Shown here: piece by piece, positions 1 through 5,719 of the stretch | Layout of the letters: each line of letters begins with the position of its first letter | Numbering within the stretch: the first letter of the stretch is position 1 | NCBI GenBank assembly: GCA_003244125.1 | Contig: QHBL01000123.1 | Span: 1 to 6,754, forward strand | DNA: 6,754 nt | Reading direction: 5' to 3' | Source: Chthoniobacterales bacterium | Lineage (GTDB): Bacteria; Verrucomicrobiota; Verrucomicrobiae; Chthoniobacterales; UBA10450 | The notes under the pieces: model-generated | Database searches by the model: none | Told to the model about the DNA's origin: nothing | What the model saw: only the letters and a program-made list of their open reading frames with translations | Translations under genes and position numbers: made by a program

Positions 1-12
1 GCTGAGGAGGCG

Positions 13-713
13 ATGAGTATCCGCTACGGTCAGTTCTGCCCAGTCGCTAAAGCGGCCGAAGTCTTGGGCGAACGCTGGACGATTTTGATCATGCGAGAGC
101 TGGTTCTGGGCACGACGCGCTTCAGCGATCTCCAGCGTGCGCTGTCGCGAATCTCACCCTCGCTTTTGACCAAGCGGCTGAACGAACTGCGCGATTGCGG
201 ACTGGTTATCCAAAAGAAAGTCCCGGAACAGCAGCGAAGTGAATACCGCGTCACGGCGGCGGGCGCGACCTTCTGCCCGTCATCGTGAGCCTCGGGAAAT
301 GGGGAATGAAGTGGGCCCGCGGGCAAATGAGCGATGATGAGCTCGATGTCGAGTTATTGATGTTCGACTTCAGCCGCCGCATCGATCGCTCGCAGCTGCC
401 CGGTGGCCGCCACATTTTTCACTTTGTATTCAATGGCCTGACGCAGTTCGCCAACTGGTGGATCGTGATCGAGGAAAACGGCGAGCGCGAACTGTGCTTG
501 ATCAATCCCGGCAAGGAGGTCGATGTCCGTATCTGCTCGGACTTGCGCACCATGACTCAGATTTGGGCGGGTGATGCCGATATGCGCGCCGCCAGGAGCG
601 ACGGCCGGGTGCAAGTCAGTGGCAATGCTCTTCTAATTCGAACTATGCCGTCCTGGCTACGCAATGGTATGTTCGCGAGCGTGCGAGCGCAGCGTGATGG
701 GTGGAAAGTCTGA
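13..713 (+). pseudogene. HxlR-family winged-helix regulator with SCP2-like C-terminal domain, frameshifted
   Basis: A predicted cytoplasmic transcription factor in two frames. Frame one (13-288) gives a HxlR-type winged helix at about residues 8-85: FCPVAKA, then GERWTILIMRELVLGTTRFSDLQ, SPSLLTKRLNELRDCGLV and a SEYRVTAAG wing. Frame two carries on as LLPVIVSLGKWGMKWARG, the normal HxlR continuation, into a region resembling the SCP2 sterol-carrier fold (HFVFNGL, DVRICSDLRTMTQIWAGDADM, VQVSGNALLIRTMPSWL). One extra G in the GGG at 261-263 would restore AAGRDLLPVIV and a protein of about 233 residues. Cys9 lies where HxlR proteins such as YodB carry a redox-sensing cysteine; such a role here is inference. 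A GAGGAGG at 4-10 lies only two bases before the ATG, and the frame is open to the window edge, so the true start could be upstream. It may be a real pseudogene or a sequencing error. The family call is firm; target genes are unknown. Confidence 0.85.
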
Positions 714-767
714 AGGTCTGGTTCACGCCAACGAAATACGGCCGCGCCGCGAGTTCTCCCATGAACT

Positions 768-1376
768 ATGAGAATCCGCATAATCGCATCATTCATTCAA
801 CTAGCGCCCGTCGCCGCTTTGGCTTCGCTATTCGACACCCAGCGCTTCCCCGTCGCTGATGCGAATGAAACTATCTCATACTGCGCCACTCTTTCATTAC
901 TCAGCGCGCGAAGCTCGGCTTATTACCAGATGGGTAGATACGATAGCGCCCTGGCCGATCTGAATCACGCGTTGGAATTAGCACCGACCGTAGCTGGCTT
1001 TTACCTTGGCCGCGGCGCTACTTATATCAGGAAAGGCGAGTTTCAAAAGGCAGAGTCATTCGTAGCGCAGTGCGACCATGGGATCGACGCGCGTGGCGCG
1101 ACGGGCGGGAAGGAAACAGGACAACGCGGCGACGAGCGTGAGCAATCCCGCCACGGCGCAATAGATCGTCGGATCGAGCGGGTCGACCTTGAAGAGGATA
1201 TTTTTGAGCGCGGCCGCTGCGACGACTCCGAGGAGGAGCGCGACGCCACCGGCGCCGAGGACCAGCCCGATGGCGAGCTGCCACGCACCCTGGCTCATGA
1301 CCATCCGAAGAATGCGCATCGCATCCGCGCCGAGCGCCATGCGAATCCCGAACTCTTGAGTGCGCTGGTTGACTGA
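768..1376 (+). pseudogene. TPR-repeat protein remnant, 3' end replaced by antisense of the permease gene
   Basis: The open frame encodes 202 residues, but only about the first 96 look like protein. Residues 5-20 are hydrophobic after MRIR and could be a signal peptide ending near ALA. Residues 46-76 (SARSSAYYQMGRYDSALADLNHALELAP) fit a tetratricopeptide repeat, and a second starts at GFYLGRGATYIRKGEFQKAESF and breaks off in its second helix. From about 1056 the frame is antisense to the 3' end of the permease gene, and its residues become a charged, Asp/Glu/Arg-rich run typical of shadow translation. The permease ends in a normal C-terminus, so it is the TPR gene that appears truncated. TPR proteins mediate protein-protein contacts; no partner can be inferred. 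No good ribosome binding site precedes the ATG. A short expressed protein cannot be excluded. Confidence 0.5.
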
Positions 1377-3560
1377 GAAACTCATCACGCCGTAGAGCCC
1401 AACCCCGGAAAGGATGAAGGCCACGATTCCAAAAATGGTGAAGAGCGTCGCGATCACGCGATTACCAGAAAGAATCTCATTGTGAAATTGCGCCGGCGTT
1501 CCCGCGAAATAGGTCGGCAGGTTTGAATCGATTTCCGCCACCGCTTTGCTCAGCACCGGGCCCAGGGTATTCGCCCGCTGACCGGCGCGCGGCCTCACCA
1601 GCACGGTGGCAAACTGCGTCGCCGGCGAGGCCCCGAGCAGCGGCATATAGAATCCCGCCGCCTCAGTCTGCTGATCGAACGGTCCCTGCATCAACGTGTC
1701 CGGCACCACGCCGACGATTGTCCGCCACGGCTGCTCTTTTCCGGGATTGAAGATACGCAGCTTATGCCCTAGCGGGCTTTGGTTGCCCCAGTGTTTCCGG
1801 GCAAAGCTCGCGTTTACGATTGCCACCGGCTGCTTAGAGTCGTTGTCCTCGAGTGTGAAATCGCGACCCTCGCGAATCTTGAGACCGAGCGTGGAGAAGT
1901 AGCCGTCTGAGACGGATTCGAAGTTGCACCGGGGACGATCGCGATCAGCCAAATAATTTTGGCCGTCAACTTCGTATTGTCCATTCGGTGCAAAGGTCAT
2001 GCGGAAACGATCCGTCATGGCCGCGGATGCGAACTGTGGATTAGCGCGCAGAGCGCGAACGGCGCGCGTGAAAAATTCGCGGCGCGAATCTTCGCTAGGA
2101 TAGGAACCTTCCATCAAAGCCAGGCGCGCGGCGTAAACGCCGTTTTCGTCGTAGCCGTAATCGAGCTTTGTCTGGTTGCGGATCGATTTAATCTGCAAGG
2201 TCGCGGCGATGAGCAGCGCGGCGGTGAGCGCGATCTGCCCGACGACGAGCACACGCGTGATGACATTGACCAGCCGGCTGGTATTGCCGCGCCCGCCTTC
2301 CTTCATTACCTCAGCCGCGCTCCCTCTCGAGCTGAGAAACGCCGGCAGTATTCCCGAAACGACGGTCGCCAGCACGGTAATCACCACGGTGAAAATGAGA
2401 ACGGGCCCGTCGATGGTGAATTGCCACCAGTAAGGCGGCGGGAACGGCGCTGCTTTCACCACCTTCTCGAAAAGGTCCACCGCCCAGTAGGCGATGAGCG
2501 ACCCTGCGATCGCGCCGAAGATCGCCACCACCAGACTTTCCGTAAGCATTTGCCTGACCAGTCTCCAGCGTGAGGCGCCGAGCGCACCGCGAATGGCAAG
2601 TTCTTTCGCCCGCAAGGCGGTGCGACCGAACTGCATGTTCATCACGTTCACACACGCGATGAGCAAAACGAGAATGACCGCCCCGAGCATCGCCCACACA
2701 ATCTGGCGCAGTTGCACGCCGGTGAACGCCTTGAGCAACGGCTGCACGCTGGCCGACGTGAGATCCTTGTTCGTCTTGGGATTATCCGCCGCGATGTGCC
2801 GCGCGATGCCGATCATCTCCGCGTTCGCCTGATCCAGAGTCACGTCAGGCTTCAGCCGTCCCATGACCGCGGGCGCGCGACTATTGGCGCCGAGGAAAAG
2901 CTCACCGCGCGGCGTGAGCGGCCACTCATTGTAGAGCGGCGTCCAAAGTTCCTCCGAAATCGGGAACTTGAAACCCTTTGGCATAACGCCGATGACGGTC
3001 GCGGCCTTGCCGTTAATCGTGATGCTCTGGCCGACGATGGTCGGGTCGGCATTGAAATCGCGGCGCCAGATTTCGTCGCCCAGAATGGCGGTTTTCGGTG
3101 AGCCGGGCTTGTTATCTTCCGCGTTGAAATCCCGGCCCAGCGCAGGCGAAACGCCGATGATTTTGAACAGCTCGTCGGTCACGTAAGCGCCGGTGTAACG
3201 CTGCGGATTCTTGTTATAAGTGACATTGATGGTCGAACCGTTAAGGTAGCCGGCCATCATCGAGAACGAGTGCTGCGCGGCCTTGATGTCTTCGTAATCC
3301 TGGGCCGCGGGAATATTGCCGACGCCGAAATTGTTGTTCTGATCGGTCGCTTTCGGATCGATCAGTCCGACGCTGACCAGCTGTTCGGGATGCGGAAATG
3401 AAAACCCGCGCAATACGATCGCGTTCACCACCGTGAACTGCGTCATCGCGCCGCCGATCCCGAGCGCGAGCACGAGCACAGAGAGGAGCAAAAAAAGTTT
3501 GTCCTTGAGCAAAACGCGCAACCCGACACGGAAATCCTGACGGAACTGTTCGAGAATCAT
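1056..3560 (-). CDS. ABC transporter permease, duplicated MacB/FtsX type (ADOP family)
   Basis: An 834-residue inner-membrane protein. It has two copies of the MacB periplasmic core plus FtsX permease module. Module one: a transmembrane helix at about 21-45, a periplasmic domain at about 50-280 (FPHPEQLVSV, GRDFNAEDN, TINGKAATVIGVMPKGFKFP), then helices near 288-308, 343-363 and 387-409 with the FtsX signature ELAIRGALGASRWRLVRQML. Module two: a helix near 432-455, a second periplasmic domain (GREGRDF-like KIREGRDFTLED, VAIVNASFARKHW), then helices near 703-725, 757-783 and 798-818 with EFGIRMALGADAMRILRMV, ending PARRATRVDPMVALRYE. This layout and length match the acidobacterial duplicated orphan permeases. 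They resemble macrolide or lipoprotein exporters but usually lack a linked ATPase, as here. Some relatives carry an extra N-terminal prefix domain, which is absent. The start is the ATG at 3558-3560, with no clear Shine-Dalgarno. The substrate is unknown. Confidence 0.92.
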   Translation of the reverse strand: MILEQFRQDFRVGLRVLLKDKLFLLLSVLVLALGIGGAMTQFTVVNAIVLRGFSFPHPEQLVSVGLIDPKATDQNNNFGVGNIPAAQDYEDIKAAQHSFSMMAGYLNGSTINVTYNKNPQRYTGAYVTDELFKIIGVSPALGRDFNAEDNKPGSPKTAILGDEIWRRDFNADPTIVGQSITINGKAATVIGVMPKGFKFPISEELWTPLYNEWPLTPRGELFLGANSRAPAVMGRLKPDVTLDQANAEMIGIARHIAADNPKTNKDLTSASVQPLLKAFTGVQLRQIVWAMLGAVILVLLIACVNVMNMQFGRTALRAKELAIRGALGASRWRLVRQMLTESLVVAIFGAIAGSLIAYWAVDLFEKVVKAAPFPPPYWWQFTIDGPVLIFTVVITVLATVVSGILPAFLSSRGSAAEVMKEGGRGNTSRLVNVITRVLVVGQIALTAALLIAATLQIKSIRNQTKLDYGYDENGVYAARLALMEGSYPSEDSRREFFTRAVRALRANPQFASAAMTDRFRMTFAPNGQYEVDGQNYLADRDRPRCNFESVSDGYFSTLGLKIREGRDFTLEDNDSKQPVAIVNASFARKHWGNQSPLGHKLRIFNPGKEQPWRTIVGVVPDTLMQGPFDQQTEAAGFYMPLLGASPATQFATVLVRPRAGQRANTLGPVLSKAVAEIDSNLPTYFAGTPAQFHNEILSGNRVIATLFTIFGIVAFILSGVGLYGVMSFSVNQRTQEFGIRMALGADAMRILRMVMSQGAWQLAIGLVLGAGGVALLLGVVAAAALKNILFKVDPLDPTIYCAVAGLLTLVAALSCFLPARRATRVDPMVALRYE

Positions 3561-3587
3561 AATCGTCTGCCGAATGTCACCGGAGTG

Positions 3588-3617
3588 GTTATACAGCTGG
3601 CGCTATGCACGCGTCAT
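3588..3617 (-). promoter_or_regulatory. candidate sigma70-like promoter for the permease gene
   Basis: On the minus strand, TATAAC (3588-3593) could serve as a -10 box and ATGACG (3612-3617) as a weak -35 box, with an 18-bp spacer. This would put the transcription start roughly 20 bases before the permease ATG at 3560. The match was found by eye, the -35 agrees at only four of six positions, and promoter consensus in this lineage is not well defined, so this is a weak suggestion. Confidence 0.2.
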
Positions 3618-3637
3618 GCCAAGCGAACCTCGCAAGT

Positions 3638-3664
3638 GTAAGTAGCGGGAGCGAGACTACTTAC
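3638..3664. repeat. 8-bp inverted repeat (hairpin)
   Basis: GTAAGTAG (3638-3645) and CTACTTAC (3657-3664) are perfect reverse complements around an 11-base loop, CGGGAGCGAGA. The GCGAGAC at the boundary of the loop and the 3' arm recurs in the hairpin at 3853-3871. There is no run of T after either arm, so it is unlikely to be an intrinsic terminator. Confidence 0.6.
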
Positions 3665-3697
3665 GCCGGCGGAATTTACAAGTCACGAGACGGCACA

Positions 3698-3733
3698 TTC
3701 CAAGATCGGGAAACAACCGTCCCGGAAATGGAA
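3698..3733. repeat. imperfect two-part inverted repeat
   Basis: An inner stem CGGGA (3707-3711) / TCCCG (3720-3724) with an 8-base loop is enclosed by an outer stem TTCCA (3698-3702) / TGGAA (3729-3733). The two are separated by a 4+4 base internal loop. Each stem is short, so this is weaker than its neighbours and could be chance. Confidence 0.35.
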
Positions 3734-3786
3734 CGTTGGAAAACTTCGGGGTCGGATGCTTGTCGAATTACTCCACGTCGGCTGCT

Positions 3787-3806
3787 GGCCGCGAAGCAAC
3801 GCGGCC
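3787..3806. repeat. 7-bp GC-rich hairpin
   Basis: GGCCGCG (3787-3793) and CGCGGCC (3800-3806) pair perfectly around the loop AAGCAA. It is all G/C in the stem, so it would be stable as RNA or as extruded DNA. No T-run follows on either strand. Confidence 0.5.
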
Positions 3807-3852
3807 GCCGGACCGTCACGCGGGAAGCTGAAGCGAAGCCTGAGCCGCACTG

Positions 3853-3871
3853 GCACACGCGAGACGTGTGC
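3853..3871. repeat. 7-bp hairpin with CGAGA loop
   Basis: GCACACG (3853-3859) and CGTGTGC (3865-3871) pair perfectly around CGAGA. As in the hairpin at 3638-3664, the bases GCGAGAC span the loop and the start of the 3' arm, although the stems differ. The shared loop with different stems suggests related repeat elements or selected structures. Confidence 0.5.
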
Positions 3872-3902
3872 GGTTACCCAGCAGCGGCGCCGACCGCGAT
3901 CT

Positions 3903-4028
3903 GGGGAGCACAGGCTGCCAGCCTGTAGTTCGCGGCAGCTTGCCCCGAACCGCGTGGTGGTCCGGCGACGCGTTGCCCCAGCATTCGGCTAGCAGCCGAA
4001 TGCTACAGGCTGGCAGCCTGTGCTCCCC
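3903..4028. repeat. 126-bp REP-pair/MITE-like element with 26-bp perfect terminal inverted repeats
   Basis: Positions 3903-3928 and 4003-4028 are exact reverse complements over 26 bp, and a further two outward positions pair if a G-T is allowed. Each end starts with GGGGAG and contains its own hairpin, ACAGGCTGCCAGCCTGT on the left, so each arm looks like a REP palindrome with a short head, set head-outward as in a BIME doublet. The 74-bp interior codes for nothing recognisable, carries TTGCCCC twice (3940-3946 and 3973-3979) and contains the hairpin at 3981-4003. No target-site duplication is visible at the ends. In other bacteria REPs are mobilised by RAYT (Y1 tyrosine) transposases; none is encoded here. 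The structure is directly visible, while the REP/MITE classification is inference. Confidence 0.7.
3981..4003. repeat. 10-bp inverted repeat inside the 126-bp element
   Basis: GCATTCGGCT (3981-3990) and AGCCGAATGC (3994-4003) are perfect complements around AGC. The last base is shared with the right terminal repeat, so two strong hairpins abut with no spacer and give the element an asymmetric right end. Confidence 0.65.
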
Positions 4029-4060
4029 GGAGTATACGGCGCAACAGTTCTCGTAAATTC

Positions 4061-4087
4061 CTCTGCCTCCTCTGCGATCTCTGTGGT
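4061..4087. repeat. three imperfect 9-bp tandem repeats ahead of xseA
   Basis: CTCTGCCTC, CTCTGCGAT and CTCTGTGGT lie head to tail at 4061-4087, ending 12 bases before the xseA ATG. They share CTCTGYS at the start of each unit. They occupy the place where a ribosome binding site would be expected, and no purine-rich Shine-Dalgarno is present. I recall similar CTCTGCG-type tandem tracts in intergenic DNA of other environmental bacteria, but cannot check this here. Confidence 0.5.
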
Positions 4088-4099
4088 TAATTCCACCGC

Positions 4100-5461
4100 A
4101 TGCAGCAGCAGATGGGCGATTTCTTTGGCGCGGCGACAAAGATTCTCACGGTCGCTGAGCTAACGAGGAACATTCGTTCGCTGCTGGAAGCGCGCATCGG
4201 CTCGGTCTGGGTGCAGGGAGAAATCTCGAACTACCGGCAACTCCCGAGCGGCCACCAGTATTTCACCCTCAAGGACAATCGCGCCGCCATCGCCTGCGTC
4301 ATCTTTCGCAGTGCGATGGTCTCACTCCGTCAGCCGCTCGCCGACGGCGCGCAGGTGCAGGTTTACGGGAACGTCACCGTCTTCGAAGCGCGCGGCCAAT
4401 ACCAGCTCAGCGTTGAGATTGTGCAGCCGCGCGGGCTCGGTCTGCTCCAGGCGAAATTTGAAGCGCTCAAACGCAAGCTCGAAGCTGAAGGTCTCTTCGA
4501 CTCCGCGCGCAAGAAGCCGCTGCCCAAATTCCCGCGCCGCATCGGCATCATCACCTCGCCGAGCGGCGCGGCCATTCGCGACGTGCTCAATGTTCTACAG
4601 CGACGCGCTCCGGCCGTAGAGGTTTTGATTAATCCCGTCCGCGTGCAGGGAATCGGCGCGGCGACCGAGATCGCTTCCGCCATTCACGAATTCTCAAAAC
4701 GAGACGCGATCTGGCCTCCGCTGGATCTCATCGTCCTCACCCGCGGCGGGGGGAGCATGGAGGATTTGTGGGAGTTCAATGAAGAAATCGTGGCGCGGGC
4801 GATTGCCGCGTCGGCGTTGCCGGTCGTGTCCGCAGTCGGTCACGAGATCGATTTCACCATTGCTGATTTCGTGGCGGATTTGCGCGCGCCGACGCCGAGC
4901 GCGGCGGCGGAATTGATCGCGGCGGATGCGATGGAGCTGGGGCGCCGTGTGAGCGAATGCCAGAATTGCCTGCGACGCGCTCTGCAAACATTTATTGTGC
5001 GCGAGCAAACGCAGCTGCGGCTTTTTTCGCAGCAAACTTTGGCGCGCGAGTTGGTGCGGCGGATTCAGGAGGGGCGGCAATCGCTCGATTGGAGGCGGGA
5101 GACGTTGACGCGCGGTTTGCAGGAAATGGTGGCCAGCCGGCGAAATTCGCTGAACGAGAAATTCAGCATTGTGCAGCGGCACGAGCCCAGCCGGGAAGTG
5201 CAACTGCGCCGCGAGCGCCTGTTGGAAAACGCACGCCGGCTGCTGGCCGGCGTTGGCCTAACGAGAGATGGAATCAAAAAGCGTTTCGAGCGCGCGGAAA
5301 AAATTCTCACCGTGCTCGGCCCGAACGCGACGCTGGCGCGCGGCTACAGCCTGACGACCAATGCGAAAGGCAGAATCATCCGTACGATCGCGCAGGTAAA
5401 ACGAGGCGATGAAATGCGCACGCGCGTGACGGACGGCGAGATTAAATCGACAGCAGACTAG
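4100..5461 (+). CDS. xseA: exodeoxyribonuclease VII large subunit
   Basis: XseA is the catalytic subunit of exonuclease VII, a cytoplasmic nuclease that cuts single-stranded DNA from both ends and acts with several small XseB subunits in repair. The 453-residue length is normal. An N-terminal OB-fold spans about residues 16-110 (VWVQGEISNYRQLPSGHQYFTLKD). The catalytic domain follows with RIGIITSPSGAAIRDV (147-162), LTRGGGSMEDLWEFN (213-227) and VGHEIDFTIADFVADLRAPTPSAA (246-269). D161, R215, H248 and D251 line up with E. coli D155, R205, H238 and D241, reported as essential. A long helical, Arg- and Gln-rich section (about 275-400) fits the coiled-coil arm, and the C-terminus keeps NATLARGYSL. 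The start is the ATG at 4100; ATG at 4112 is an alternative and neither has a clear ribosome binding site. xseB is not next to it. Confidence 0.97.
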   Translation: MQQQMGDFFGAATKILTVAELTRNIRSLLEARIGSVWVQGEISNYRQLPSGHQYFTLKDNRAAIACVIFRSAMVSLRQPLADGAQVQVYGNVTVFEARGQYQLSVEIVQPRGLGLLQAKFEALKRKLEAEGLFDSARKKPLPKFPRRIGIITSPSGAAIRDVLNVLQRRAPAVEVLINPVRVQGIGAATEIASAIHEFSKRDAIWPPLDLIVLTRGGGSMEDLWEFNEEIVARAIAASALPVVSAVGHEIDFTIADFVADLRAPTPSAAAELIAADAMELGRRVSECQNCLRRALQTFIVREQTQLRLFSQQTLARELVRRIQEGRQSLDWRRETLTRGLQEMVASRRNSLNEKFSIVQRHEPSREVQLRRERLLENARRLLAGVGLTRDGIKKRFERAEKILTVLGPNATLARGYSLTTNAKGRIIRTIAQVKRGDEMRTRVTDGEIKSTAD

Positions 5462-5479
5462 TGGACTGTATCAGGGAAA

Positions 5480-5509
5480 ACGTGGGTGAACCGCAATGTT
5501 CGCCCATGT
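5480..5509 (+). terminator. hairpin after xseA, possible terminator without T-tract
   Basis: Eighteen bases after the xseA stop, ACGTGGGTGAAC (5480-5491) pairs with GTTCGCCCATGT (5498-5509) over 12 positions, two of them G-U, around the loop CGCAAT. G-U pairs on the plus strand suggest a structure that works as RNA. No run of T follows, so a canonical intrinsic terminator is not supported; it could instead stabilise the 3' end of the transcript. Confidence 0.3.
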
Positions 5510-5541
5510 CGCAGAACGCTCGCGCTGGCAGAAGGGTATTC

Positions 5542-5570
5542 GATACTATACGTGACTCACGTATAGTATC
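5542..5570. repeat. perfect 13+13 bp palindrome with 3-bp centre
   Basis: GATACTATACGTG (5542-5554) and CACGTATAGTATC (5558-5570) are exact reverse complements around ACT. It is AT-rich compared with its surroundings and lies between the convergent xseA and prepilin genes. A weaker outer pairing, ACGCTCGCG (5516-5524) with CGCGAAGCGT (5577-5586) and one bulged base, encloses it. It could be an operator-like site, a mobile palindrome or a cruciform; no T-run supports a terminator. The nearest gene starts are far away, which argues against an ordinary operator. Confidence 0.6.
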
Positions 5571-5650
5571 CTTACTCGCGAAGCGTCTGATACCGGCCAC
5601 TAGTAATGGCTCTGTTGAAGCTCTTGTAGCGACGCCAGTAGCCGAGCGGG

Positions 5651-5693
5651 ATGCAAGAAAGCAAAGCGGCGACCGCATAACCGATCGCCGCTT
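5651..5693 (-). terminator. candidate intrinsic terminator for the prepilin gene
   Basis: Read on the minus strand, AAGCGGCGA (5693-5685) pairs with TCGCCGCTT (5672-5664) around a 12-base loop and is followed by a T-rich tail, TGCTTTCTTGC. The hairpin begins about 26 bases after the prepilin stop codon. The stem is perfect and GC-rich, but the T-tract is interrupted. Confidence 0.45.
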
Positions 5694-5719
5694 CGATTAG
5701 TAATTCAGGAACTGCGAGA

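Larger units (their letters stand above)
3561..4099. other. hairpin-rich divergent intergenic region without a convincing gene
   Basis: These 539 bp separate the divergently transcribed permease and xseA genes. Several overlapping frames of 60-107 codons exist on both strands, but none resembles a known protein, and their codons run straight through perfect inverted repeats. I find no tRNA or riboswitch core. What the stretch does hold is a series of inverted repeats at roughly 30-60 bp spacing: 3638-3664, 3698-3733, 3787-3806, 3853-3871, 3903-3928, 3981-4003 and 4003-4028. They are followed by a 9-bp tandem repeat just before xseA. It could be a pile-up of REP-like mobile palindromes or a structured transcribed RNA; the sequence alone does not decide. 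Confidence 0.7.

Noticed and set aside
1959..2573. 204-codon plus-strand frame inside the permease gene
   Set aside because: A shadow of the well-supported permease; its product is Arg/His-rich and low-complexity with no domain.
3605..3928. 107-codon open frame in the divergent spacer (plus strand)
   Set aside because: No recognisable domain, no ribosome binding site, and its codons cross four hairpins and the start of the 26-bp inverted repeat.
3638..4028. CRISPR array
   Set aside because: The repeats are inverted, of different sequence and irregularly spaced; there is no recurring direct repeat with uniform spacers and no cas gene.
3903..4028. Insertion sequence
   Set aside because: Only 126 bp, with no transposase frame and no visible target-site duplication; at most a non-autonomous element.
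3816..4139. 107-codon minus-strand frame across the 126-bp element, with similar peptide fragments at both ends
   Set aside because: The repeated peptide-like pieces are explained by translation through the inverted repeats, and the frame overlaps the start of xseA.
5461..5700. 79-codon frame directly after xseA, considered as xseB
   Set aside because: It lacks the helical, Leu/Glu-rich XseB pattern, starts within the xseA stop codon, and reads through the 5542-5570 palindrome.
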